NCBI RefSeq assembly: GCF_018070345.1
Contig: NZ_JAGPXX010000006.1
Coordinates: 233,977-297,976 of the forward strand
Origin: Streptomyces sp. F63
Lineage (GTDB): Bacteria; Actinomycetota; Actinomycetes; Streptomycetales; Streptomycetaceae
Reading direction: 5' to 3'
Length of the DNA: 64,000 nt
This document shows, in pieces, positions 1 through 8,031 of this stretch. The notes beneath the pieces are model-generated. The model saw only the letters and a list, made by a program, of their open reading frames with translations. It was not told the DNA's origin and made no database searches. The position numbers and the translations under genes were made by a program. Numbering within the stretch: the first letter of the stretch is position 1; the number at the start of each line of letters is the position of its first letter.

Positions 1-410
1 CGCAACTCCTCGGTGGCGAGGGCGAACGCCGGGGTCTGCCCCCGGGGCAGGGTGATGGTCACCGGGTCCGGGAAGCGGCCGGTGAGCAGCGCGGTGTACG
101 CGGCGGTGGCGGCCGCGGTCGCACAGGCGCCGGTGGTCCAGCCGGGGCGCAGACCGGTCCGTGCGAGCTGCGCCGCGCGGCCGCCGGAGGCGTGCGCGGC
201 GGTGCCGCCGGAGTCCCCGGCGCCCGGGACGGCCGCGCCGCTCCCGGGGCCCTCCGCGCGGCCCTGGGCGGCTCCGGGCCCATGGGCGCCCCGGGGCTCC
301 GCGGGTCCGGTTCCGGCGGCCGCGGGATCCGCGGTGCCGTCGGCACCGGCCTCGGCCTCGGCCTCGGGGCCGGCGGCTCCGGTGACGCGGGGCGGTTCAG
401 GGGCGGTCAT
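1..410 (-). CDS. cbiD: Cobalt-precorrin-5B C1-methyltransferase CbiD, N-terminal part (cut by window edge)
   Basis: CbiD methylates C-1 of cobalt-precorrin-5B in the oxygen-independent branch of cobalamin synthesis in the cytoplasm. The frame is open from the ATG at 410 to the window start, about 136 codons. After a long Ala/Gly/Pro-rich leader of roughly 85 residues it reads LRPGWTTGACATAAATAAYT and then FPDPVTITLPRGQTPAF, the typical CbiD N-terminus with the GWTTGACA motif. The leader is longer than in most CbiD proteins, so the true start could lie further in. The gene is divergent from cobK, as expected for a shared cobalamin promoter region. The catalytic C-terminal part lies outside the window. 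Confidence 0.85.
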   Translation of the reverse strand, partial: MTAPEPPRVTGAAGPEAEAEAGADGTADPAAAGTGPAEPRGAHGPGAAQGRAEGPGSGAAVPGAGDSGGTAAHASGGRAAQLARTGLRPGWTTGACATAAATAAYTALLTGRFPDPVTITLPRGQTPAFALATEEL

Positions 411-483
411 GCGGTGCTCCGTGCTGTGGGTCGGTGGGCGGAGTCGGGGGCCGGCGGCCGTACCCGGCCGGAACCGGCGGGAG

Positions 484-530
484 GGCGCCGGGAGATGATG
501 TCCCGGCGCCGTACGCGGCGCCGGGCGTAC
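484..530. promoter_or_regulatory. Two adjacent strong palindromes between cbiD and cobK
   Basis: GGCGCCGGGA (484-493) and TCCCGGCGCC (501-510) form a perfect 10-bp inverted repeat with a 7-nt loop. GTACGC (511-516) and GCGTAC (525-530) immediately follow with an 8-nt centre. Both lie just upstream of the cobK start. They could be operators or mRNA hairpins affecting cobK expression. No B12-box was recognised, so I do not call a cobalamin riboswitch. Confidence 0.45.
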
Positions 531-556
531 GGAGCGCGGAAGCCGGGAGGGGACGG

Positions 557-1303
557 ATGCGAGGCCATGTGCTGATCCTCGGCGGCACCGGGGAGGCGCG
601 GCGGCTCGCCGCGGAGCTGGCCGCCGATCCGGGGCTGCGGGTCACCAGCTCGCTGGCCGGGCGGGTGGCCCGGCCGCGGCTGCCCGCCGGCGAGGTCCGC
701 GTCGGCGGTTTCGGGGGCCCGGAGGGCCTGGCCCGGTGGCTGCGCGAACACCGGGTGGACGCCCTCATCGACGCCACACATCCCTTCGCGGACACCATCA
801 GCCGCAACGCGGCCCTGGCCACCGCCGCGACCCGTGTCCCCCTGCTCGCCCTGCGCCGGCCCGGCTGGACGGCCCGACCGGGCGACGACTGGCACCCGGT
901 CGCCTCTCTGGCGGAGGCCGCCGGGCTGCTCCCGGCCCTCGGGGAACGGGTGTTCCTGACGACCGGGCGCACGGGGCTCGCCGCCTTCGCGGACCTCACC
1001 GGGCTGTGGTTCCTGGTGCGGTCCGTGGACCCCCCGCAGCCGCCGTTCCCGCCCCGCACCGAAGTCCTGCTGGCCCGGGGGCCGTTCACGGTGGAGGGGG
1101 AGACGGAACTGCTGCGCCGGTACGCCGTCGACGTGCTGGTGACCAAGGACAGCGGGTCCGGGGCCACCGCCGCCAAGCTGACGGCGGCCCGGCAGGCCGG
1201 TCTGCCGGTGGTCGTCGTACGGCGCCCGGAGCTTCCGGAGGGCGTGCCGGCCGTGCGGGATGTGGCGGGGGCCGTCGCCTGGCTGCGGGGCCGTGCGGGG
1301 TGA
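557..1303 (+). CDS. cobK: Precorrin-6A/cobalt-precorrin-6A reductase
   Basis: This is the CobK/CbiJ family, which reduces precorrin-6A with NADPH to precorrin-6B in the corrin ring pathway. The 248-residue product begins MRGHVLILGGTGEARRLA, the family's N-terminal nucleotide-binding strand and GGTGEA turn. DALIDATHPFADTIS, near residue 65, is the signature block. A C-terminal TKDSGSG segment with Ala-rich helices is also typical. The length is normal for the family. The ATG at 557 was chosen over an upstream in-frame ATG at 434 because homology begins here and a GGGAGGGGACGG ribosome-binding stretch precedes it. The partner cbiD is transcribed divergently. Confidence 0.93.
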   Translation: MRGHVLILGGTGEARRLAAELAADPGLRVTSSLAGRVARPRLPAGEVRVGGFGGPEGLARWLREHRVDALIDATHPFADTISRNAALATAATRVPLLALRRPGWTARPGDDWHPVASLAEAAGLLPALGERVFLTTGRTGLAAFADLTGLWFLVRSVDPPQPPFPPRTEVLLARGPFTVEGETELLRRYAVDVLVTKDSGSGATAAKLTAARQAGLPVVVVRRPELPEGVPAVRDVAGAVAWLRGRAG

Positions 1304-2199
1304 GCGGAACCGCCCCGCGGCGGGCACCCGTCGCCGGTCCTCCCGCCCCGCACGGCCACCGGACCGCACGGCCACCGGACCGCCCGGTCCCCTGCCCCGT
1401 ACGGGTACCGGTACACCAGTGCCGGTGCGGGGCCGCGAGCCCGTCCGCGCCGGCGTGCGCGACATCGGCGGACGGCAGGTCCTGCGGCGCCCGGGTGGCC
1501 CGGCCGGCCCCGGGTTTCCGCCCCCGCCGGTGGTGGCGGCGCCGGTCGCGCGGCACGGCACCGGAGGTGATGAAGACGGTCCCGCGGCCCTGGAGGAGGT
1601 GGCTGCGATGGCCGGCGAAGACCCCGATGGTCCCGGCGCCCCGCCCTTGCGGGTCCGGGGTCCGGAGCCCTTGCCGTCCGTGCTCCGCACGTATGTGGCG
1701 CACACCTTCCCGTCTTCCCTTCCGGCCGGCACGACCCGCCTCCGGCGTCCTGTCCGGGCGCACGGAAACGGGCCCGTGGGGTTCACTTTCTCACGCCCCG
1801 TACTCGCGTCTTCCGCCCGGTGAGCTGCCTTCCGCCCCCGCGGGGGGACGCCGCACGCAGGCCCTCCACGGCACGCGCCCCGCGCCCGTCCGGCGAGGGG
1901 GCCCGGGCTCCTGCCCGCCGGCGTCCCGGGAGTACGACACCACTGCCACCACGCCGGCCCTGTACGCACTGCACGGCTTCCACCGCGACCTGGCCGACTT
2001 GGCGGACCGCCGTGACGACCTCCTCCTGGTCGACCTGCCCCACCCTCTGCGGCAGCCGACGACAGCCGCACACCTTCGGACGAGGCAGGCCCGGTCCTCC
2101 CGGAGACCGCGAGGGCCGTCGGCGGAGGTCCGCACCGCACACTTCTGGGGGCTTATCGCCCGGAGATTTTCCGGCACCGGAAAGAAAGAACTTCCACCG
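1304..2199. other. No convincing gene
   Basis: About 900 bases downstream of cobK hold several open frames on both strands, but none shows a recognisable family, steady third-position GC pattern or good ribosome-binding site. The stretch encoding YDTTATTPALYALHGFHRD (plus strand, near 1930) looks somewhat protein-like but cannot be assigned. The region borders an insertion-sequence remnant and may be decayed DNA. Confidence 0.5.
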
Positions 2200-2400
2200 C
2201 AACGACGAGACCCTTGCCAGGGGCAAGGGATGCGGGAGGCCGGGTCGCACCTGTGTCGTGGTTGAGGGCGGTCCGAGAAGGCGACTTGCTCTTCGCGGCT
2301 GTGGATCCGGAGCGCCAGGGGCGCAGTTGACGCAGGCGAACTTCGCCTGGGTGACGCGGTTCTCCTGCAAGCTGGGGCCTGTACCCGTCCCGGCTTCCTG
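2200..2400 (-). mobile_element. Remnant of an IS200/IS605-family TnpB C-terminus with possible right-end hairpin
   Basis: On the minus strand, about 2370-2321 reads ENRVTQAKFACVNC. This resembles the C-terminal zinc-ribbon block of TnpB proteins (family pattern N-R-x-T-Q-A-x-F-x-C-x-x-C), but only one CxxC pair remains and the frame then degenerates. About 100 bases further along this strand, CCCTTGCC-AGG-GGCAAGGG (2211-2229) is a perfect 8-bp inverted repeat, in the place where IS200/IS605 right-end hairpins occur. The call rests on one short motif plus the hairpin, so it is tentative. A related element is present at the right edge of the window. Confidence 0.4.
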
Positions 2401-2439
2401 GCAGGGACCGTCCTTCATGGGCGACAGCGAGACCGCTGG

Positions 2440-3057
2440 TCATGCCGGACCCCGAGTTCGGGGCGGTGGGGTGCTGCTCGGGCCCAGGACGTCGGCCAGC
2501 ATCGCGGCGACCGGCTCGCGGGTCTCCTCCTGGACCGCTGCCTCCTTGATGGAGCGCCACAGGGCGTAGGCGCGCTTGGCGGAGAGACGGGTCTGCGGGT
2601 CGGCGGCGCCCGCCGTCACCAGGTACAGGCCGGTGACGTGGAGATACCAGCGGGTGGCGGCGCCCGGGTCGCCGGCGAGGTGGGCCAGGTGGGCGCGGAC
2701 CTCGCGGATGTGGATGGTGTGGGGGTGGACCTCCCCGTGTGCGCGGGTGATCTCGTCGTCCAGCGCCTCGGCGCGCTCCTCGGCCGCGGCCAGGTCTCCG
2801 CGTTCCGCGGCGGCCGTGATGGCGGCGAGTTGGTTCCGTACGGATTCGGGGACGGCGGTGGCTGCGGGCCCGGCCGCGGGGACGGCGGTTCCGGCGGACG
2901 CGGGGGCGCCACCGGGCTCCGGCTCCGGTGCCCCCGGCCGGGCGCCGCCGGTATCCCAGAAGTGCGGGGTGACGGTGCCCCAGGGGAGGAACGCGGGGTC
3001 GTGCGGTTCCGGCGAGGCCGCCTCCGCGTCCCGCTCGGTGTGAAGGGTGTCCGGCAT
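2440..3057 (-). CDS. Small TPR-like hypothetical protein
   Basis: The product has 205 residues of unknown function. An acidic, Pro/Ala/Gly-rich N-terminal third is followed from about residue 75 by helical sequence (VRNQLAAITAAAERGDLAAA, then HPHTIHIREVRAHLAHLAGD) reminiscent of tetratricopeptide-like hairpins. No catalytic motif or membrane segment is visible. Its ATG overlaps the TGA of the upstream hydrolase gene (TGATG), and CTGGAGGTC just before it can serve as ribosome-binding site, so translation is probably coupled. The pairing with an SLT/M23 hydrolase and a divergent ParA-like ATPase suggests a leftover of an actinomycete conjugation or secretion locus (inference). Confidence 0.6.
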   Translation of the reverse strand: MPDTLHTERDAEAASPEPHDPAFLPWGTVTPHFWDTGGARPGAPEPEPGGAPASAGTAVPAAGPAATAVPESVRNQLAAITAAAERGDLAAAEERAEALDDEITRAHGEVHPHTIHIREVRAHLAHLAGDPGAATRWYLHVTGLYLVTAGAADPQTRLSAKRAYALWRSIKEAAVQEETREPVAAMLADVLGPSSTPPPRTRGPA

Positions 3058-3563
3058 CAGACCTCCAGTCCATGGCTGTGCGGGTAGGGGATCGGTTCGA
3101 CATCGGAGCCGTACTCCGGGGCGGTGCGGATCTCGAAGCGCAGGTGCGGTCCGGAGGAGTTGCCCGTGGAACCCGTCCGGACGATCCGCCGCCCCCCGTC
3201 GACGGTCTGCCCCGGGCGCACGTCCAGCCGTGACCGGTGCGCGTACTGACTGTGCATGCCGTCCGGGGGGCGGATGACGGCCGCGCGGCCGTACGGGCCG
3301 GCCCGGAAACCGGACTCCTGCAGCGGCTGCGCCGCCGGTACCGCGGCCGGCGGACCCTCGGGGCAGCGCGCGGCGGCCTCCTGGAGCAGCCCCGCGTACG
3401 CGGCCGGCCCCCCGCCCAGCCGGATCTTCGGGGCGCCGGCCGCGACGAGAGCCGGCTCCTCCTCGTCGCCGAAGGCCGCGAGCAGGAACACCAGGGCGAG
3501 CGTGGGAGTGCGGGGCACGGCGGCCGAGGCCGGGCAGAGCGCCGCCCCGCGCTTGACGTCCAT
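3057..3563 (-). CDS. Internally deleted SLT/M23 cell-wall hydrolase, probably inactive
   Basis: Intact relatives carry a lysozyme-like transglycosylase (SLT) domain followed by a LytM-type M23 endopeptidase. Here 168 residues hold a membrane or signal segment (about 21-31), the start of SLT with the catalytic-type Glu in LQESGF (E83), and then a jump to the M23 C-terminus: SQYAH (H109), GSTGNSSGPH and LRFEI. The SLT remainder and the M23 HxxxD zinc-ligand block are absent. The usual HLHFE reads HLRFE, so the second HxH histidine, a zinc ligand, is Arg142. The frame remains open, with GGAGG before the ATG at 3563. Expression is possible, but peptidase activity is very unlikely. The stop codon overlaps the next start. 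Confidence 0.7.
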   Translation of the reverse strand: MDVKRGAALCPASAAVPRTPTLALVFLLAAFGDEEEPALVAAGAPKIRLGGGPAAYAGLLQEAAARCPEGPPAAVPAAQPLQESGFRAGPYGRAAVIRPPDGMHSQYAHRSRLDVRPGQTVDGGRRIVRTGSTGNSSGPHLRFEIRTAPEYGSDVEPIPYPHSHGLEV

Positions 3564-3763
3564 CCGCCCCCTCCGCACGGTGCTGACGCGCCGCCGTGGT
3601 CACCGGTCGCCTCCGTCACGCGTCCGCGGCCGGGCGGCGGCTCTCCGGCTCGTGAGTCACGCAACGCATGTGTACCGCTACGCAGCGACACTAGACTGTC
3701 GCGCGCCGTCGGCTCCCGCGGCGAAGGCCAAGCCGCTCCGCACCCGCACTTTCGGGGGACACC

Positions 3764-4681
3764 GTGCCAAGAAGACCCCACGCTCCCGCCCCGCTGCCCC
3801 GTGACGCCCGGATCGTCGTACCGGTGATGGGCGCGGTCGGCGGCAGCGGCCGGTCGACGACCGCCGCGCTGCTCGCCGGCGCCCTGGCCGCCCGGGGCTC
3901 CACCGCCGTCCTGGACACCGCGCCGCGGCTCACCTCGCCCTGGCCGTCCTGGGCCGTGGAGGCGGGCACGGGCCTGGCCGCCGTACCGCCCGACCAGCCG
4001 TTCACGCGCGGGCAGTTGCTCGCCGCCGCCTCCCGCTGCGCATCTCCGCCCGGCCGGGGCTGGCACGTCCTGACGGACCACCAGGAATGGAGCGGCCCGC
4101 TGCTGCCCCTGCCGGCGGAACCGGCCGCCTGGTACCAGCTCGCCGCCGCCGGGGGATGGCAGGCCGTCGTCACCGACACCGTCCACCCCGCCGGGCACGA
4201 CACCGTCGCCGCCCGCCGCGCGGGCCACCCCGGGCTGTCGGCCGGCTGGTGCGCGCTGCCCTGCGCGGTGCCGGTGCTGTGCGCAGCGGCCACCGGGCCG
4301 GGCGTCCGGGTGCTGCAGACGGCGGTGATGGCGTTCTCCGCCGCGGGGCTGCCGCTCCAGCGCGCGATCGTCGTCTTCGTCGGCACGGGGGAGGGGCGGG
4401 CCCCGGCGGCGGTACGGGCCGCGTCCAGGATGCTCCGGCCGATGGTTTCCGCCGTGCTCGGCGTGCCGTTCGACCCGCACATCCGCGCCTTCGGCATGCG
4501 CGAACCCGAACGCCTCAAGTCCCGTACGGCGAAGGCCGGTGAGCGGCTGGCCGAGGCCGTAATCGCCTCCCTGCACGCCACCTGGGGCACGCCGCTGCCG
4601 CCCGCGCCCCTCCCGGCCGTGGCCCCGAACCCCGCCGCCCGCCCTTGTGGCAGCGCCGCCGGTTTGCCGGGCCTCAGCTGA
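3764..4681 (+). CDS. ParA/MinD-like ATP-binding protein with Arg in the P-loop
   Basis: The 305-residue product begins with a basic Pro-rich segment and then VMGAVGGSGRSTTAALLAGA. GGSGRSTT (about 27-33) occupies the Walker A position of ParA/MinD-type ATPases, with Arg30 where the P-loop lysine is expected. The following AVLDTAP and VVTDTVHPAG segments fit the switch strands of this fold. Such proteins sit in Streptomyces conjugation or secretion-type loci, consistent with the divergent SLT/M23 relic. GTG at 3764 is the start. TAGACT at 3692-3697 could be a -10 element, but no clear -35 is seen. Function is unknown and the C-terminal 25 residues are low complexity. Confidence 0.6.
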   Translation: MPRRPHAPAPLPRDARIVVPVMGAVGGSGRSTTAALLAGALAARGSTAVLDTAPRLTSPWPSWAVEAGTGLAAVPPDQPFTRGQLLAAASRCASPPGRGWHVLTDHQEWSGPLLPLPAEPAAWYQLAAAGGWQAVVTDTVHPAGHDTVAARRAGHPGLSAGWCALPCAVPVLCAAATGPGVRVLQTAVMAFSAAGLPLQRAIVVFVGTGEGRAPAAVRAASRMLRPMVSAVLGVPFDPHIRAFGMREPERLKSRTAKAGERLAEAVIASLHATWGTPLPPAPLPAVAPNPAARPCGSAAGLPGLS

Positions 4682-4812
4682 CTCGGCGAGTTCGTCCGGA
4701 CGGTCCCCGAGCGCGGGGCCGGGCCCCACCGGCTCAACCCCCCCGATCGGCCAGGACCGGGGCCCATTTTTTTCACTGTCCGGCTCATTCGATCTCGTGG
4801 CAAGATCGCGGG

Positions 4813-5223
4813 ATGCTACGACTAACCGACTTCATCATCGACTGCCCGGACACGATGAAGCTGGCAGCCTTCTACTCCGAGGTGACGGGTCTCCCGGTCA
4901 AGGAGGACAGTAACGAGAACTGGGCCGGTATCCGGCTCGGCGAGATCGAACTGGCCTTCATCCGGGTGGCGGACTACCGCGCCCCGCAGTGGCCCGACGG
5001 CGAGCACCCCAAGCAGTTCCACCTCGACTTCGAGGTCGACGACATCGAGGCCGAACAGCGCCGCGTCCTGGCCCTCGGAGCGGCCCTGCAGCGGGACTGC
5101 GTCGGGCCCGACGGCTACGGCTTCCGCGTCTACACCGACCCCATCGGCCACCCCTTCTGCCTCTGCCGCAACAAGGGTGTCGTCTGGACCGATCAGGGCC
5201 CCGTCTGGCCCGAGCGCGACTAG
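4813..5223 (+). CDS. VOC (glyoxalase/bleomycin-resistance fold) family protein
   Basis: A 136-residue, single-module vicinal-oxygen-chelate protein. Typical landmarks are the opening LTDFIIDCPD, the helix MKLAAFYSEVTGLPV, the strand GIRLGEIELAFI, the centre HLDFEVDDIEAEQRRVLALG and the closing DPIGHPFCLC. In metal-dependent members the His and Glu of such strands chelate the metal. The substrate cannot be deduced; relatives include antibiotic-binding and isomerase-like proteins. ATG at 4813 fits the fold boundary, with only a weak upstream ribosome-binding site. Upstream, a seven-T run (about 4768-4774) may mark the end of the preceding transcript. Confidence 0.85.
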   Translation: MLRLTDFIIDCPDTMKLAAFYSEVTGLPVKEDSNENWAGIRLGEIELAFIRVADYRAPQWPDGEHPKQFHLDFEVDDIEAEQRRVLALGAALQRDCVGPDGYGFRVYTDPIGHPFCLCRNKGVVWTDQGPVWPERD

Positions 5224-5250
5224 GCACTGCCTCTTGGATCCGTCCGCGAG

Positions 5251-5793
5251 ATGGTCATGCCCGTGATCGATGCCTGGGTGATCGATGACGGCAGCACCAC
5301 CCCGGTGTCGTCCGAGGTGGTGCTGGAAACTCTTCGGGCCAGGATCGGCACGGGGCAGCTCGAAACGTGGCTGACCAGTTCGTCCGGCCGGTCTCTGGGC
5401 CTCGTGACGAACGCCGATCGGGCGATGGCGGTGCTCCTCGATGGGGAGGACGATCCCGGCGAGCACGCTGTGGACCCGGGAGCCCACGGATCGAGTAAGG
5501 GCTTCGTCCTCGCCAACGGGCAGTACGACGTGTACCCCAACGAGGACACCGTGCCGATCGGCGAAGCGTTCAGGATCGTGGAACACATCATCCGTGAGGG
5601 ATCCCGACCACCGTTCACCCGGTGCCCGCCCACGACCGCGTGGTGTTCCTCAACCCGCTGGTCACCTCACCGCACATCGTCGTGGGCGAGGACACCTGCT
5701 ACGACGACCCGGACGGCGCCACGGACTACGAGCACCGCAACGTCCTCGGCGGACCTGCCCGGTCAGGGCCGCTGCCGCCGGGAGCCGAAGTAG
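5251..5793 (+). CDS. Imm1-family immunity-like protein with aberrant C-terminal tail
   Basis: Residues 1 to about 119 match the Imm1 pattern: WLTSSSGRSLGLVTNADRAM, then LDGEDDPGEHAVDPGA, GFVLANGQYDVYPNEDTVP and EAFRIVEHIIREGSRP. Imm1 proteins are deduced immunity proteins of polymorphic toxin systems. From about 5610 the frame continues as Thr/Arg/Ser-rich sequence that is out of frame with an acetyltransferase fragment, so the true C-terminus was probably lost by deletion or fusion. No toxin gene is nearby. No strong ribosome-binding site precedes ATG 5251; ATG 5257 is an alternative. The next gene is a SMI1/KNR4 protein, another family that includes immunity proteins. Confidence 0.65.
   Translation: MVMPVIDAWVIDDGSTTPVSSEVVLETLRARIGTGQLETWLTSSSGRSLGLVTNADRAMAVLLDGEDDPGEHAVDPGAHGSSKGFVLANGQYDVYPNEDTVPIGEAFRIVEHIIREGSRPPFTRCPPTTAWCSSTRWSPHRTSSWARTPATTTRTAPRTTSTATSSADLPGQGRCRREPK
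5613..5753 (+). pseudogene. N-terminal fragment of a Vat/CatB-type xenobiotic acetyltransferase
   Basis: In the frame of 5613, about 47 codons read VHPVPAHDRVVFLNPLVTSP, then VGEDTCYDDPDGATDYEHRN, typical of the N-terminus of CatB-related O-acetyltransferases (streptogramin/chloramphenicol type), normally about 200 residues. The left-handed beta-helix repeats and catalytic His are absent; the sequence runs directly into the 3' end of the convergent SMI1/KNR4 gene. It overlaps the Imm1 frame, marking a deletion junction near 5610. It cannot confer resistance. Confidence 0.7.
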
Positions 5794-7667
5794 GCGTAGG
5801 CGAACCCCTCGTCCGCGTGGGGCGCCCGGGTCCACGAGCGGGTGGTGAAGGTGCGGAGCCTGCCCCGGGTCAGCGCGAAGCGGGGGAGCGAGAGCCCGAT
5901 CTCGCTGTGCAGGGCTTCCAGCAACCGCCGTTCACGGTCGAGTCCGGTGTCCTCCGGACGGAAGAGCCGGGCCGGGTCCAGGGCGCCGGGTATCGCGCCG
6001 GAGCGCTGGATCTCCGTGCCCCGTACGGTGAACGCGTAGAGTTCCGCGCCCTGTTCGGCCACCGACAGGTGGAACGCGGCCGGGCGGCCGCCCGGGGACG
6101 TGCTCCCCGGGTCGCGCCACACCACCACCGCGCGGCCGGACGCGGAGGCGGCCGGGGCGGGCGACAGGAACAGCTCCCCCAGGTGGGCGAGCGAGTGGCC
6201 GTCGAAGGCGAACGCCCACCCCTCGGCGGTGCGGCCGGCGGCGACCACGGGCCGGTCCTCCCAGAGTTCCACGCCCTCCCGCTCGTGGGGCCGCGGTGCC
6301 CGCCGGGACGCCTCGCGCGGGTCCACGGGCGGGCTCAGTTCGGCGCCTTCCTCGCCGATCAGGGCGGGCAGGCGAGCGGGGTCGACTCCCTCGGCCCAGA
6401 CGCAGCGGTATCCGTCGCGCGGCTGCCGGTTCGCGGCGGGCTCTGTCAGCCACGCAAGCCCGGGCGGGTCGAGAGCGGTCACCGGACCGGGAGCGGGCCC
6501 CGTCTCCCCCGACCGCGGTGTCGCGAGGATCTCCCGTCCGCGCTCCGGGGTGATCAGCGGACCGAGGACCGGATCGGCGAGCAGGCCGACCGGGGCGATC
6601 AGCGAGGGTCCGGGCGTCTCCCACAGGGGCAGCGCCTCCCGCAGCATCCGCCACGCGGTGTCGGTCGCGCCCCGGACGGCCGACTCTTGGGCCTCGGCGA
6701 CGGCCCGTCCCCACGGACCGGAAGGCGCGTAGCGGTGGGTGCCGTCCCGCAGTGCGCCCAGTACGGCCTCGGCGGTCCGCCGGGCGGCCCCGCGGGCGGC
6801 CATCATCCCGAGCCAGTGGTCGTCCCCGCCCGGCCGCCATGCGCCGCGTGACGGAGTCATGGCCTCCACGGGCAGGATCTCGGGCAGGTAGCGCGGGTCG
6901 GCGACCAGGCCGCCGTAGCCCCGGGGGCTGTGCGGGTCCAGCAGCTGCCGGATCTGGTTCAGCAGGACGGCGCTCCGCGGCCGTCCGAAGGACCGCGCCT
7001 CTTCGAGGAGAGGCAGTGCCTCCTCGTACCGTCCGCGCAGGGCCCGCAGGCGGGCGTCCTCCACGCGGGCGTCCTGGGCGCGCGTGGTCGCGTTCACGAA
7101 GTCGGGACTCTCGGCCCGATCGCTGTGGAAACCGCGGTACATGGCCTCCATGTAGGCACGGAACGACGGGTAACGGTCGGGGAGTTCACCGCCCCAGCCC
7201 TTGTAGAGGTAGAGCGCCCACTCGCCGTCCCGGCCGGTGTCGCCCGGGTCGAGCAGGGCGTGCGACATGTCGGAGTCCGTCTCCAGCCGGAGGGCCCGTC
7301 GCCACATGCCGGCCAGCAGGACGTCCTCCTCGCGCGGGTCGTCGCCCAGATTCTCCTCGTACAGCGGAGTCATGTCGTACGGATCCCGGAACCAGTCGAT
7401 GTCGGCGGCGCCGCCGAGCTGATAGACCCCGGCCGTCTCGTCCACGTGCCACCCGTCGCTCACGGCCAGGAACTCCCGGTACGAGGGAGGCAGCCGCCGC
7501 CCCAGCCGTTTCTCGGCCGCGGCGATCACCGCCTCGTCCGCCCCGGGCCGGCCCGGGCCCGCGGCGGTCCGCTCACCGTCCTCGTCCTCGTCCCCGTCGC
7601 CGCGCGGAACCCACTCCTCCTGCCAACGTCCCAGGAAGGCCCGCCAAGTGAAAGACTCGTCGCTCAT
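5763..7667 (-). CDS. SMI1/KNR4 (SUKH) family protein, large
   Basis: A 634-residue cytoplasmic protein. Residues about 45-170 carry the SUKH fold: a helix EKRLGRRLPPSYREFLAVSD, then GWHVDETAGVYQLG, DIDWFRDPY and the WALYLYKGWGGELPDRYPSF block. SUKH domains bind partners and are often immunity proteins of contact-dependent toxins. The rest is helical and Ala/Arg-rich with a repeat-like region (ALRGRYEEALPLLEEARSFG), and the C-terminal 200 residues match no motif I know. ATG at 7667 is used. The gene lies beside an Imm1 gene, so an immunity role is plausible but unproved. Confidence 0.75.
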   Translation of the reverse strand: MSDESFTWRAFLGRWQEEWVPRGDGDEDEDGERTAAGPGRPGADEAVIAAAEKRLGRRLPPSYREFLAVSDGWHVDETAGVYQLGGAADIDWFRDPYDMTPLYEENLGDDPREEDVLLAGMWRRALRLETDSDMSHALLDPGDTGRDGEWALYLYKGWGGELPDRYPSFRAYMEAMYRGFHSDRAESPDFVNATTRAQDARVEDARLRALRGRYEEALPLLEEARSFGRPRSAVLLNQIRQLLDPHSPRGYGGLVADPRYLPEILPVEAMTPSRGAWRPGGDDHWLGMMAARGAARRTAEAVLGALRDGTHRYAPSGPWGRAVAEAQESAVRGATDTAWRMLREALPLWETPGPSLIAPVGLLADPVLGPLITPERGREILATPRSGETGPAPGPVTALDPPGLAWLTEPAANRQPRDGYRCVWAEGVDPARLPALIGEEGAELSPPVDPREASRRAPRPHEREGVELWEDRPVVAAGRTAEGWAFAFDGHSLAHLGELFLSPAPAASASGRAVVVWRDPGSTSPGGRPAAFHLSVAEQGAELYAFTVRGTEIQRSGAIPGALDPARLFRPEDTGLDRERRLLEALHSEIGLSLPRFALTRGRLRTFTTRSWTRAPHADEGFAYAYFGSRRQRP

Positions 7668-7724
7668 GCCCGGATGGTGTCACCCGGCACCGACAATGCA
7701 CCGGCCCGTCCCCGGACACCCCCT

Positions 7725-7985
7725 CCGCCGGTCTCCAGGTGGAACGGCATCTTCTTGTAGGCGGGCATGGGACCCACTCTGCTGCACGAGTCACCGCGAA
7801 CCGCAGCCGGGCCACAGCCAGCGGGGCAATGGGACGACCGGCGGACAACCGGAGGATACGCTTCCGCGGCGCGCTCGCCGCGGCCGTCACCCATCGCGAC
7901 CCGGCATGCCCACGCGGCGGCCGTCTCGAAGAGCGCGTCGATCACACCGCTTCCGCCGTACTCCACTCCAGGCCCGGCGTGAGGT
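7725..7985 (-). pseudogene. GNAT acetyltransferase relic
   Basis: The minus-strand frame around 7985-7900 reads GGSGVIDALFETAAAWA, nearly the same as RGSGVIDALFEAAVGWA of the intact GNAT gene at 9516-10100. A run of 26 identical bases is shared (7925-7950 and 9721-9746). The following residues lose the GNAT fold, then GPMPAYKKMPFHLE resembles a GNAT C-terminal end. There is no start and no acetyl-CoA loop continuation. It is a decayed duplicate or a recombined fragment. Confidence 0.6.
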
Positions 7986-8031
7986 CCCGCGAAGGGCTCC
8001 GCCGGCGCGTCCGGCGTGGACGGGCCCGGTC

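Noticed and set aside
411..556. Cobalamin riboswitch in the cbiD/cobK promoter
   Set aside because: Strong palindromes are present, but no B12-box-like sequence was recognised.
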